NCBI GenBank assembly: GCA_021324465.1 | Contig: JAJPJB010000008.1 | Location: 1-64,000, forward strand | From: Hyphomicrobiaceae bacterium | GTDB taxonomy: Bacteria; Pseudomonadota; Alphaproteobacteria; Rhizobiales; Xanthobacteraceae | DNA: 64,000 bases | Reading direction: 5' to 3' | Part shown: one piece after another, positions 18,623 through 27,069 of the stretch | Layout of the letters: the number at the start of each line of letters is the position of its first letter | Numbering within the stretch: position 1 is the stretch's first letter | Program-made: the position numbers and the translations under genes | The notes under the pieces: model-generated | Told to the model about the DNA's origin: nothing | The model's database searches: none | Seen by the model: the letters and a program-made list of their open reading frames with translations, nothing else

Positions 18623-20917
18623 TCAGGACAGCGCCGACTTCACGTTATCCGGCGAAAATGGTACGCGCCGGATGCGCACGCCGGTCGCGTCAAAGACCGC
18701 ATTGGCGATGGCGGCAGCGACCGGACGTGTCGCGGGTTCACCGGCACCGGACGGCTCGATCTCCGGATGATCAATCAGAACCGTCTCGATCGTCTCCGGC
18801 GTCTCGGTGGTGTCGAGGATCGGATAGGTCAGACAATCGATGCTGGTGACGTTCTTGTTGTCAAACTTCACTTCTTCCCACAGCGTGCGGCTGATGCCCT
18901 GCACGACATTGCCTTCTATCGCGTGGCGCAGCCCGTCCGGATTGATGATCTGACCGCAATCATGCGCGACGGTGAATTTGCGCGCCCAGATTTTTCCGCT
19001 CAAGCGGTCGACATCCACCTCGGCAACGATGGCAACCCGCGTCAGACCGCGCTGCACATAGGCAAAGCCTCGACCTGAGACTTTGGTCCCGGTCAGGTTC
19101 TTGCGCGGCGACGGCCGCGTTTGCCACCCGGCCTTTTCGGCCGCCGCCTTTATGACCGCAATATCCCGCGGATCCCTGACATATTGCAGGCGGAAGGCCA
19201 CGGAATCCATGTTCAGTGCAGCCGCCACTTCGTCCATGAAAGATTCGCTGGCGAAGTGGATTTGCGGCCCGACCGGGTCGCGCAGATGCGACGTGCGCAG
19301 CGGCGAGCCGCGATCGAGCAGCGGCGGCACCGTCTCCCAGTAGGTGTATTTGTTCTCGAAGCCGTAAGACTCTTGCGGAACGGCAAAGCCGTCGCCCGAT
19401 TTCAGCGGCACGCCGATCAACTGACCGGCGAGCGTATCATACGGCTTGCTCTCGTTTGAATTGACGTCGACGCGCGGCAGCCCCTTGCTCATGAACTCAT
19501 AGGCAATGACCTTGCCGGAGGCGTCGAGCGCGGCACGGGCGCGATGAATGGAAGCCGGCCCTTTCGGATCCCAGCCCGTAGCCTGGTCGCGCATATATTG
19601 CAGCCGCACCGGCTTGCCGACGCTTTTCGACAGGAGCGCCGCGTCCATGGCCGCGTCGCCGGCATCGTTGCGGCCATAGCTGCCGGGTCCGGGTACCCAC
19701 ATTGCGTGCACCTTGTCGACCGGCACGCCGAGAAGTGCGGCGACGCCGTCGCGGGTGTAATGCGGCTTCTGCGATCCGGTCCAGATCGTGACCTGATCGT
19801 CTTTCACGTCAACGACTGCGCAAGCCGGCCCCATGCTGGCATGCGACTGGAACGGCCATTCGTATTCGGCTTCAATCACGCGTGCGGCGTTTTTAAACGC
19901 GGCTTCCACGTCGCCGACCGTCTTGCCGCCAGCCTCCTTTTTGCGCGGCGGAGTATTGCGAATGTAGTCGTAGATCGCAGCCTGGGCGGGAAACGGCGGC
20001 TTTGCATCCGACCACTCGACCTTAAGCTGCCGTGACGCTTTGATCGCATCCCATTCCTTGTCGGCGACGACGCCAAGGAAGCCTTGGTTCCACACGACCT
20101 TGGCGCCGGGAATGTCCTCGATCGAGCTTTCGTCGACATTGACCGGTACCGCGCCCGCAACTTTTGGCCGGATCATGCGGCCGTGTACCATCCCTGGCAC
20201 TTTGATGTCGGTAATAAAATCGAATTGCGCAAAGACTCGCGGCGCAACGTCTTCACGTTTGATCGGCTGGCCGACAACGCGATAATCCTTCGGATCCTTT
20301 GGCTTGGCTTTGCCCGGCGCATAAAGCGGGTTGCCGATTTTGCCGTTCCAGGCGAGCTGAACATTGAAATAACGTCCGCCGATCAATTCGCCATAGGACA
20401 CTTTCTTGGCGGCATTCTCTTTCGCACTCACCACGCCATCGGCGACCTGCAGCTGGTCGGCCGGAAGGCCCAGTCTGTCGACGGCCATTTCCACGAGCAC
20501 GCGGCGCGCTTCCGCCGCGGCGGCACGTAATTGCTTGCCGCCTTCCTGAATTCCGGTCGAGCCGGAGGCGCCGCCCTGATTGACGCTGGTTGCAGTGTCG
20601 CCCATGACGACTTTGACGCTTCTGAACGGAACATCGAGCTCTTCGGCGACCATCTGCCCGATCGCCACCGCAATGCCGTGGCCCATATCCATTTTGCCGA
20701 AATAGGCGGCGACCGTGCCGTCGGCAGCCACCGCGATGTAGCTCGAGAGCTGATCCGGTGTCAGCGCCGGCTTCACCGTCGCGCTCATGGCCGCGGCGCC
20801 GCCCGCCTCGTCGGCATGAGCGAGATCGAACGTGACCGGCGCGCCCACAGAGATCACGAGCGCGCCACCGGCTTTGAGGAGAGCACGGCGGGAGAAGTTT
20901 GTCTCGATCCTGGTCAT
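18623..20917 (-). CDS. Molybdopterin-binding aldehyde/isoquinoline-type oxidoreductase, large subunit
   Basis: This 764-residue protein belongs to the xanthine dehydrogenase/aldehyde oxidase superfamily, closest in layout to the IorB-type large subunits that carry the molybdenum cofactor. The N-terminus NFSRRALLKAGGALVISVG is a twin-arginine signal with a hydrophobic core, so export to the periplasm is likely. Internal motifs include GKMDMGHGIAVAIGQM, NQGGASGSTGIQEGG and GPGSYGRNDAGDAAMDAALL. It begins 12 bases after the [2Fe-2S] subunit stop. No FAD subunit or cytochrome gene is adjacent, so the electron acceptor is unknown. The substrate is probably an aldehyde or N-heterocycle. Confidence 0.85.
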   Translation of the reverse strand: MTRIETNFSRRALLKAGGALVISVGAPVTFDLAHADEAGGAAAMSATVKPALTPDQLSSYIAVAADGTVAAYFGKMDMGHGIAVAIGQMVAEELDVPFRSVKVVMGDTATSVNQGGASGSTGIQEGGKQLRAAAAEARRVLVEMAVDRLGLPADQLQVADGVVSAKENAAKKVSYGELIGGRYFNVQLAWNGKIGNPLYAPGKAKPKDPKDYRVVGQPIKREDVAPRVFAQFDFITDIKVPGMVHGRMIRPKVAGAVPVNVDESSIEDIPGAKVVWNQGFLGVVADKEWDAIKASRQLKVEWSDAKPPFPAQAAIYDYIRNTPPRKKEAGGKTVGDVEAAFKNAARVIEAEYEWPFQSHASMGPACAVVDVKDDQVTIWTGSQKPHYTRDGVAALLGVPVDKVHAMWVPGPGSYGRNDAGDAAMDAALLSKSVGKPVRLQYMRDQATGWDPKGPASIHRARAALDASGKVIAYEFMSKGLPRVDVNSNESKPYDTLAGQLIGVPLKSGDGFAVPQESYGFENKYTYWETVPPLLDRGSPLRTSHLRDPVGPQIHFASESFMDEVAAALNMDSVAFRLQYVRDPRDIAVIKAAAEKAGWQTRPSPRKNLTGTKVSGRGFAYVQRGLTRVAIVAEVDVDRLSGKIWARKFTVAHDCGQIINPDGLRHAIEGNVVQGISRTLWEEVKFDNKNVTSIDCLTYPILDTTETPETIETVLIDHPEIEPSGAGEPATRPVAAAIANAVFDATGVRIRRVPFSPDNVKSALS

Positions 20918-20929
20918 GGCATCCTCCCG

Positions 20930-21397
20930 TCAGCCCATCATCGCCGCGGCGCGCTTGACCGCGCGCAGGATGCTCATATGCGTGCCACAGCGGCACTTCA
21001 GGCCTTCGAGCGCGCTCCTGATCTGTTCGTCGCTCGGCTTCTTGTTGTCGCGCAGGAAAGCGGCCGCCGTCATGATCCAGCCGTTGATGCAGTAGCCGCA
21101 TTGCGGCACCTGTTCTTCGATGTAAGCGGTCTGCAGCGGATGCGGTCTTTCCGGCGTACCAAGCCCTGCGAGGGTGACGACCCTGCCGTCGCCGACATCG
21201 GAGATCGTCGTGATGCAGGAGCGGATCGGCCGGCCGTCGAGATGCACGGTGCAGGCGCCGCATTGTGCAAGCCCGCAACCGAAGTGCGGATTGTTCAGGC
21301 CAAGATCGTCGCGCAAGGCATAGAGCAGCGGCATATCCTCGTCGGCCTCGATTTTGTGGACCGTGCCGTTGACGTTGAGCGAATAGCTTTGTTTCAT
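20930..21397 (-). CDS. [2Fe-2S]-binding subunit of a molybdenum oxidoreductase
   Basis: This 155-residue small subunit carries two [2Fe-2S] clusters. The plant-ferredoxin-type site is CGLAQCGACTVHLDGRPIRSC taken from its first cysteine (C-x4-C-x2-C-x11-C). The helical-domain site uses CGYC and CRCG. It passes electrons from the molybdenum centre in the partner encoded immediately downstream. The start at 21397 was chosen over a much earlier ATG because GGAGGAGA sits just before it and the family begins close to this point. It has no signal peptide, so it would have to be exported together with its Tat-tagged partner. Confidence 0.92.
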   Translation of the reverse strand: MKQSYSLNVNGTVHKIEADEDMPLLYALRDDLGLNNPHFGCGLAQCGACTVHLDGRPIRSCITTISDVGDGRVVTLAGLGTPERPHPLQTAYIEEQVPQCGYCINGWIMTAAAFLRDNKKPSDEQIRSALEGLKCRCGTHMSILRAVKRAAAMMG

Positions 21398-21597
21398 GAG
21401 TCTCCTCCTCGCCTGATCGCGGTTTTGTTGGGGCGTTGCCGCATGTGCCGGAGTGTCCCGCTGCCGCTGTGTTATGATTTGAAGGCTAGTCACAAACCGC
21501 AGATTTGGGAATAGCGATCCCGCAAGAGGCGACTGCGCTTTCGCTGCCACAAATATTTGAAAGGCCATCACTATTCGGCGGCAACCGGCGTCGCAGC

Positions 21598-22761
21598 TCA
21601 GGCCCAGAGCGCCTTGCTGGCAAGCCGCGCGCCTTTGACCAAGCTTTCGAATTTGGCCCAGACGATTTCCGGTTCAATCTCAGGCGGCTGACCGGTGGAG
21701 AGCGTCGAGGCAAAGCCGCAGTCGGCACTGGCGATCACACGTTCGCGGCCGACGATTTTGGCCAGACGCACGATGCGCTGGGCGACAAGCTCGGGATGTT
21801 CCACCAGCACTGTGGCCTGCGTGATGCAGCCCGGCAGCAGCACTTTGTCATCGGGAAGCTTTAGGCTCTGCCATACGTCCCATTCGTGCTCGTGGCGCGG
21901 GTTGGCCATTTCGAAGGAATAATAATTGGCGCGGATGGTCACGATCAAATCGGCGAGATATTTCATCTCCAAGTCGCTGGTACGAGGCCCAATATTGATG
22001 CCGTAGCAGGTATGATGGCGGATGCGATCGGGCGGAATGTTGCGCAGCGCGTGGTTGAGTATCTCGATGCGATGGCGTGCCCATTTGCGCGAATCTTCCG
22101 TCGTCTCTTCGGGCGACAGCATGTAGTTCATTGCCAGCCGCGGATCGTCGATCTGGACGACGAAACCGGCAGCGACAATGCCTTCATATTCCTCGCGCAA
22201 GGCTTCGGCGACGGCGAGCAGATGGTCTTCTTCGTTTTTGTAGAACCTGTTGACCATCATGCCGGCGCAGCTCGACGGCGATACTGAGGGAATAAAAGTG
22301 CCGATCGGATCGCCTTGCTTGAGCGCGGTCTTGAAATTGGCAATGTCGTCGGCGAGTTGCTCTTGTCCGACATATTTGATCGGCCCCGTGCAGGCGAGCC
22401 GTGGTTGCTGTGAGCCGGAATGCGCGCCGCCTTTGTAGAACGTGGGAAATGCGGTGTTCTCGCGGGTGCGTTTCTCGCCGCGCGCCGGTTGGATCGGCTC
22501 AAGCCCGGTCAAGCGATCAGCGATGTAGTGCTGGAAGCTCGTCTTCGACTGCTCGCCGTCGCTGATGATGTCGATGCCGATGTCGAGCTGCTTTTTTACG
22601 ACCTCGGCGACAGCTTCGATCGTCTCGCGCGCCAGCGCAGCCGGATCGTAAGACTGCTTGAGCATGCGCGCCAGCAAAAGCGCGGAGAGCGAGTGCCGTC
22701 GTGGGAGACTGCCCACGCCGGTCGTGAGAATGCGGCGGCGGCTCTCGTCGATGACGCTCAT
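21598..22761 (-). CDS. MetE C-terminal-domain-like (cobalamin-independent methionine synthase family) protein
   Basis: The 387-residue protein matches the catalytic C-terminal half of MetE only; the N-terminal half is absent. The zinc ligands of MetE appear to be kept: H250 and C252 in HHTCYG, and C348 in ADCGFAS. GIDIISDGEQ near residue 62 and TTGVGSLPR at the start are also typical. Such short relatives in catabolic clusters are often labelled 5-methyltetrahydropteroyltriglutamate-homocysteine methyltransferase, but many probably transfer methyl groups or cleave other substrates. The start at 22761 has GAGGAAAA before it. The neighbours suggest a role in the same degradative pathway rather than methionine supply. 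Confidence 0.8.
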   Translation of the reverse strand: MSVIDESRRRILTTGVGSLPRRHSLSALLLARMLKQSYDPAALARETIEAVAEVVKKQLDIGIDIISDGEQSKTSFQHYIADRLTGLEPIQPARGEKRTRENTAFPTFYKGGAHSGSQQPRLACTGPIKYVGQEQLADDIANFKTALKQGDPIGTFIPSVSPSSCAGMMVNRFYKNEEDHLLAVAEALREEYEGIVAAGFVVQIDDPRLAMNYMLSPEETTEDSRKWARHRIEILNHALRNIPPDRIRHHTCYGINIGPRTSDLEMKYLADLIVTIRANYYSFEMANPRHEHEWDVWQSLKLPDDKVLLPGCITQATVLVEHPELVAQRIVRLAKIVGRERVIASADCGFASTLSTGQPPEIEPEIVWAKFESLVKGARLASKALWA

Positions 22762-22866
22762 GTGTTTTCCTCGCTGGTTTTTCTTGTGCTGCGATGGGGG
22801 CGGATCATGTCGCCTCGTATGTGCTTTACAACCCACACCGGAACGGATGCGCGTTGCGCTTTTCGG

Positions 22867-24552
22867 CTAGATCACCGGCAATATCGCGTCGGCAAGCTTC
22901 TCGGCGACCATGATGGTCGGAATATTGGTGTTGCCGCGCGGGATCGTCGGCATGATCGAGGCATCGATGACGCGCAAGCCGTCGAGGCCATGAACGCGCC
23001 CGGCCGGATCGGTCACCGCTTCGCGGTCGTTTGCCCCGCCCATCCGACACGTGCCGACCGGATGAAACGTGCCGGCGATGTTCTGCCGAACGTGTTCGGC
23101 GAGCGCATCGTCATCCTCAACGAGAGCGGCGAGGTCGACATGCCGGTCGGCAAGCGTCGAAAAGATCGGGCCGGCAAGCGGCGGCACAGCGTCGATCAGG
23201 CGCGCGACCAGCGCGCTCTTGATGCGGTTTCCTACCGTGAGGCGGTTGAGGCGGCGCAGCCGATCGTCGAATTTAACCGGGAAGCTCATTCGCGTCATGG
23301 CGCGCACGGCGGGATGCCCGAGAATGTCGACGCAGCGGCGAAAGCCGTGCATGAAGCGCTGCAGGTCGAGCTCGTGGCCCGCAAGATTGAACTCGACCAG
23401 CGGATAGACGGCGGGATCGGCAGAAACGAGCGTGACGCGTCCGCGCGCCATGGGCTTGAGCAGCGAGGGCGCCAGGTTGGCGACTTGACGGCCCAGCCGG
23501 CTCCAAGATGTCTTGCATTGCACGTTGATATACATGTCGGTGGGCGGCGCGCCGGGCAGCCCAGATGAATAGCGGAATGCGGTCATTGGATGCGGGCGGA
23601 TCTTGTCGGATTGCCGCGCACCTGGCTTCTGCAACAGGCCGATGAAGATGATGGCGTGATTTGAAAGGTTTTCGCCAACGCCCGGAAGGTCGGCACGCAT
23701 CTCGATGCCCAAAGGCCGCAATGCCGCCGCCGGCCCGATACCCGCGCGCATGAGGAAGGCCGGAGAGTTGATGCCGCCAAGCGCGACAATGATTTCGCGC
23801 CCCAAGATCTGCTTCAGTTCGCCGCGCGCGATCACCCTGACACCAATGGCTCGGCGGCCATCAAAGATCAGCCCGGTCGCGGTAGTCTCTGTCAACACGG
23901 CGAGGTTCTTGCGGGCGCGCACCTTGGCATCGAGATAGCAGATCTGCGCTGAGGCGCGTTTCTCCGGCCAGTTGCTCATAGGCACCGGACCATAGCCGTC
24001 GCGGAAATCCGCATTCATGTCGGCGATGAATGTGACTTGACGTTGGTCCGCGTATTCGCGGACGGCCTTCGACAACTGCGGCCAATCGTCGGGCTTGGTA
24101 CGCCGGATCGGCACCGGACCGTCTTTGCCATGCAGGGTGCCGGCAAAATCCCGATCGTTTTCGAGCTTGCGGTAGTAGGGCAATACATCGTCCCAGCCCC
24201 AGCCGGCAGCACCAAGGGCTTGCCATTCGGCGTAGTCGTCCGGCGTGCCGCGATAGGCGACCATGCCCATCACGTTCGAGCCGCCGCCGAGCAGCCGCCC
24301 CTGCGAAAATCCGCTCAGCGGCGAGTTGTCCTTGCGGCGCCAATGCACTTTGAGGCCCGGCCAAAAATAGGCGTCGTTGTAGTAAGATCGCGGATAGGAA
24401 TCGAGCACGTCGGCCGGCTCGGCGCCCGGTACGACGTCGCGCCCCGCTTCAATGAGCAGCACGTCGAGCTTCGAACGTGCCGAAAGCCGATTCGCCAGTA
24501 CGCAGCCTGCGGCGCCGGCGCCGATTATGATGACATCAAAATTTTGGGTCAT
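22867..24552 (-). CDS. GMC family FAD-dependent oxidoreductase
   Basis: This 561-residue flavoprotein belongs to the glucose-methanol-choline oxidoreductase family and should oxidise an alcohol to an aldehyde or ketone. The FAD-binding motif is IIIGAGAAGCVLANRLS at residues 8-24, and the first GMC signature is in LLGGGSNVMGMVAYRG. The C-terminal catalytic region has HPVGTCRMG and the closing GNTNIPTIMVAEKLADAI. No signal peptide is visible. The start at 24552 gives the normal short lead into the FAD motif; an upstream ATG at 24648 does not fit the family. It heads the minus-strand catabolic array and diverges from the DapA-like gene. Confidence 0.88.
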   Translation of the reverse strand: MTQNFDVIIIGAGAAGCVLANRLSARSKLDVLLIEAGRDVVPGAEPADVLDSYPRSYYNDAYFWPGLKVHWRRKDNSPLSGFSQGRLLGGGSNVMGMVAYRGTPDDYAEWQALGAAGWGWDDVLPYYRKLENDRDFAGTLHGKDGPVPIRRTKPDDWPQLSKAVREYADQRQVTFIADMNADFRDGYGPVPMSNWPEKRASAQICYLDAKVRARKNLAVLTETTATGLIFDGRRAIGVRVIARGELKQILGREIIVALGGINSPAFLMRAGIGPAAALRPLGIEMRADLPGVGENLSNHAIIFIGLLQKPGARQSDKIRPHPMTAFRYSSGLPGAPPTDMYINVQCKTSWSRLGRQVANLAPSLLKPMARGRVTLVSADPAVYPLVEFNLAGHELDLQRFMHGFRRCVDILGHPAVRAMTRMSFPVKFDDRLRRLNRLTVGNRIKSALVARLIDAVPPLAGPIFSTLADRHVDLAALVEDDDALAEHVRQNIAGTFHPVGTCRMGGANDREAVTDPAGRVHGLDGLRVIDASIMPTIPRGNTNIPTIMVAEKLADAILPVI

Positions 24553-24712
24553 TTCATTGCCGGACAGGAGGCTGGTGCGAGCGGAGCAAGACGTCTGGCC
24601 ATCCTCGGTTGGTATGCGGTCGGCCCAGATTGAACATCGCCGCCGCATGCTTTACTGGATCGTCGCCTGGCGCAAGCCAGCGTTCCGGACCGGCGAAAGG
24701 TAGGGAATTGCG

Positions 24713-25618
24713 ATGAGTACGGCGACAGCCAAGACCCTGCATGGCGTGATCGCGGCGATCGCCACCGCGGTTGACGACAAGGGCGAACCGGATTGCGCGC
24801 GCTCGATCGCTCTCGCCCGCTTCCTGCTCGACAACGGCTGCGATGGGCTGAACGTGCTTGGGACCACCGGCGAGGCGACTTCGTTCTCGCTGGATCAGCG
24901 CAAGCGCGTCATGAGCGCTTATGCGACAAGCGGCTTGCCGCTCGATCGCATGATGGTCGGCACTGGTGCCGCGGCGCCCTCCGATGCCGTTGCGTTGACC
25001 AAACACGCCGCCGAGCTGGGATTTGCCGGCGCTCTGGTCCTGCCACCGTTCTATTACAAGGGCGTGCCCGATGACGGTCTGGTCGCCTATGTCGAGACAA
25101 TCCTCGGCGCCACGGCGGCGCGGCCAATCCCAATCTATCTCTACCATTTTCCGGCGCAATCAGGCGTGCCCTGGCATGTCGCCTTGATCCGCCGCCTCCT
25201 CGATGTGTTCGGCGAACGCATCGTCGGGCTCAAGGATTCATCCGGCGATATGGCCTATGCACGCGAGGCCGCCGGGATCCTGCCGCGCTTTAAGGTCTTT
25301 CCGTCCACCGAGGCGGCGCTGCCAGAGGCGCGATCGGGCATCTTCGCCGGCTGTATCTCGGCGACCGCCAATCTGAATGCCGACCTCTGCGCCCGCGCCT
25401 ATCGTTCCGGTGACGCCGGGGCGCTGGCCGCGGCGGTGGCGATCCGAAATTTGTTCGCCGACAAGCCCTTGGTGCCCGGGATCAAGATGCTGCTGGCCCA
25501 TATCCATGGCGACCCGCAATGGTCGCGCATGCAGCCACCGTTATCCGCCTTCCCCGGGTCCGATCGCGCTGCGGTTATCGCTGGCTATGAGGCAGTCCGC
25601 GCCAAACGGGTGGCCTGA
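24713..25618 (+). CDS. DapA/NAL superfamily aldolase (dihydrodipicolinate synthase-like)
   Basis: This 301-residue (beta/alpha)8 enzyme shows the pyruvate-binding LGTTGEA at residues 49-55, the catalytic tyrosine in IYLYHFP (Y144) and the Schiff-base lysine K174 in IVGLKDSSGD. Members form or cleave carbon bonds next to pyruvate. True DapA makes the lysine precursor, but this copy lies alone beside catabolic genes. Its ring residues differ enough that a role in aldol cleavage or dehydration of a sugar acid or hydroxy acid is as likely. It diverges from the GMC gene with 160 bases between starts, so the two may share a control region. Confidence 0.85.
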   Translation: MSTATAKTLHGVIAAIATAVDDKGEPDCARSIALARFLLDNGCDGLNVLGTTGEATSFSLDQRKRVMSAYATSGLPLDRMMVGTGAAAPSDAVALTKHAAELGFAGALVLPPFYYKGVPDDGLVAYVETILGATAARPIPIYLYHFPAQSGVPWHVALIRRLLDVFGERIVGLKDSSGDMAYAREAAGILPRFKVFPSTEAALPEARSGIFAGCISATANLNADLCARAYRSGDAGALAAAVAIRNLFADKPLVPGIKMLLAHIHGDPQWSRMQPPLSAFPGSDRAAVIAGYEAVRAKRVA

Positions 25619-25764
25619 GCAAGCGTCGCCGCACACCGCGCCGCGTTTCATGCCAAGATAAGGCGGATCGGCCGGCGCCGCCTCCAAGGCTCGACCTTGG
25701 CGTTGACGATGCCGCCGGACACTCCTATAAGCGCGGCTCGCATTCACGATCTCTGTGTTGAACC

Positions 25765-26031
25765 ATGGCTAATACCAAGTCCGCCAAAAAGGCTGCCCGT
25801 CAGGCCGTGCGCCGCACCGCCGTCAATAAAGCGCGGCGCTCGCGGGTGCGCACCGCAGTGCGCAAAGTCGAGGAGGCTTTGGCTGCCGGTGATCGTGCGC
25901 GCGCCCTCGGCGCAATGGCCGATGCCGAGCCGGCCCTTATCCGTGCGGCGCAAAAGGGAATCGTGCATCGCAATGCAGCGCGCCGCAAAGTTTCGCGGCT
26001 CGCCCGTCGAATCGCCAAACTCGCGAAGTAG
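25765..26031 (+). CDS. rpsT: 30S ribosomal protein S20
   Basis: The 88-residue, strongly basic protein begins [17 protein letters not shown], the standard S20 start, and ends [10 protein letters not shown]. It binds 16S rRNA in the small subunit. In many alphaproteobacteria rpsT lies directly upstream of dnaA, as here. The codons are rich in CGC and GCC, like the other housekeeping genes. Confidence 0.98.
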   Translation: MANTKSAKKAARQAVRRTAVNKARRSRVRTAVRKVEEALAAGDRARALGAMADAEPALIRAAQKGIVHRNAARRKVSRLARRIAKLAK

Positions 26032-27069
26032 CAAGACCGGATCGTCGGCACGCCTTGGTGCCGCGCGCCATCGGCAGACGCGGCGAATAGTGAATTGCCA
26101 TCAAACCGTTGCTTAATTGTCACGGCCATCTGCAAAGAGGGCCGGGCCTGCGCTCGTGCGTGATTCGCACGGGCCTTTGTGCGCTCTGGCGCAACTTGCG
26201 TTTGCCATTTTTGTTTGTTCCGGGCCGCCCTGCGGACGGCTACCCCAAAAAAATGATCAAAATAATCAGTGCATAATGAAAGGGTTATTGAGCATGAAGG
26301 CCATTGGACTTGGATTTGTCGCGATTCCGCCGCGCTGAATCTTATTTGCTCGCGCCCAGGCAATCGAGACATTCCGAGCTTTACAGTCCTGTAACAGAAT
26401 TGTGAATCGCCGAATTGAGTCAATGCTTTGAGGCCACAGAAGCGGTGCGGTTGGACGCGCGCTTCTGAAATTCAACTGCGTCAGCAGGTTTTTCGTAAGT
26501 GTTTTTGCGGTTGCGAGCCGCAAATCGCGTGCTACGGTTTCCTTCCCTTCGGCGTCGAAGGTCTTCAAAAACGGTCTAAGTGGAAACTCATCGAGTATGG
26601 GTGCGGGTAAGCTGTGTCTTCGGAGACGCTTTGATTTCGACGCGTGCCGGTCGCGCCCAAAAGGTGGGCGGTTCTTTGGGCGGCTCCTGTCGGTTGCCGA
26701 TTGAGGCCGGGGCTGCAGGTCGAGGTCTCGCAGCCGCGTTGTGCGTAGAGTTCACGGACAACCATCGAACTGGGAGCGATGGAGGTGGGGCATGAACACG
26801 ACGATATGCAATCCGTTGCGGGCTGCGAGCGTCGTTCGGAGCAAGACCTATTGGCCGAGATCCGCGTCCAGCGGGTGAGGCCACTCATCCCTTGGCGCGT
26901 CCGCCGCATTCGCCACCGGCGAAGCCGCGCCATGGCCTGACCAGTTCTTCTTCTTCACGAATTGAGTTGCGTCTCGGTAGTGCCGGGTGGGGCGGGTTTG
27001 ACTCTCGCCGCAGCTGCTCGGCCCTGTTTTCCTTCGAAACGAGCTGAAGCAAAAACAAGTGGAATTACG
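26032..27069 (+). other. Long intergenic region upstream of dnaA
   Basis: About 1.04 kb separates rpsT from dnaA. The part from about 26210 to 26420 is clearly richer in A and T than its surroundings. One sequence at 26268-26276, AGTGCATAA, differs from the DnaA-box consensus by a single base; no cluster of boxes is seen, so an origin is not called. A 6-base hairpin lies at 26155-26171 (CGTGCG/CGCACG). The remainder should hold the rpsT terminator and the dnaA promoter and leader. A small candidate frame near its 3' end is listed separately. Confidence 0.6.
26779..26940 (+). CDS. Possible small protein or leader peptide upstream of dnaA
   Basis: A 53-codon frame opens at ATG 26779 and ends at TGA 26940, 129 bases before dnaA. 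The product would be acidic at first and strongly arginine-rich at the end, and about three quarters of its codons end in G or C, as in genes nearby. GGGAG is only two bases from the start, which is poor spacing. An overlapping 28-codon frame starts at 26792 behind a better GGAGGTGGGG site. I do not recognise either product, and neither may be real. Confidence 0.25.
   Translation: MEVGHEHDDMQSVAGCERRSEQDLLAEIRVQRVRPLIPWRVRRIRHRRSRAMA

Noticed and set aside
14740-25618. Genomic island with integrase or insertion sequences
   Set aside because: No transposase, integrase, direct repeats or tRNA att site was seen, and base composition is similar to neighbours.
26032-27069. Replication origin next to dnaA
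   Set aside because: Only one near-match DnaA box was found and no box cluster; in related bacteria the origin is often elsewhere.
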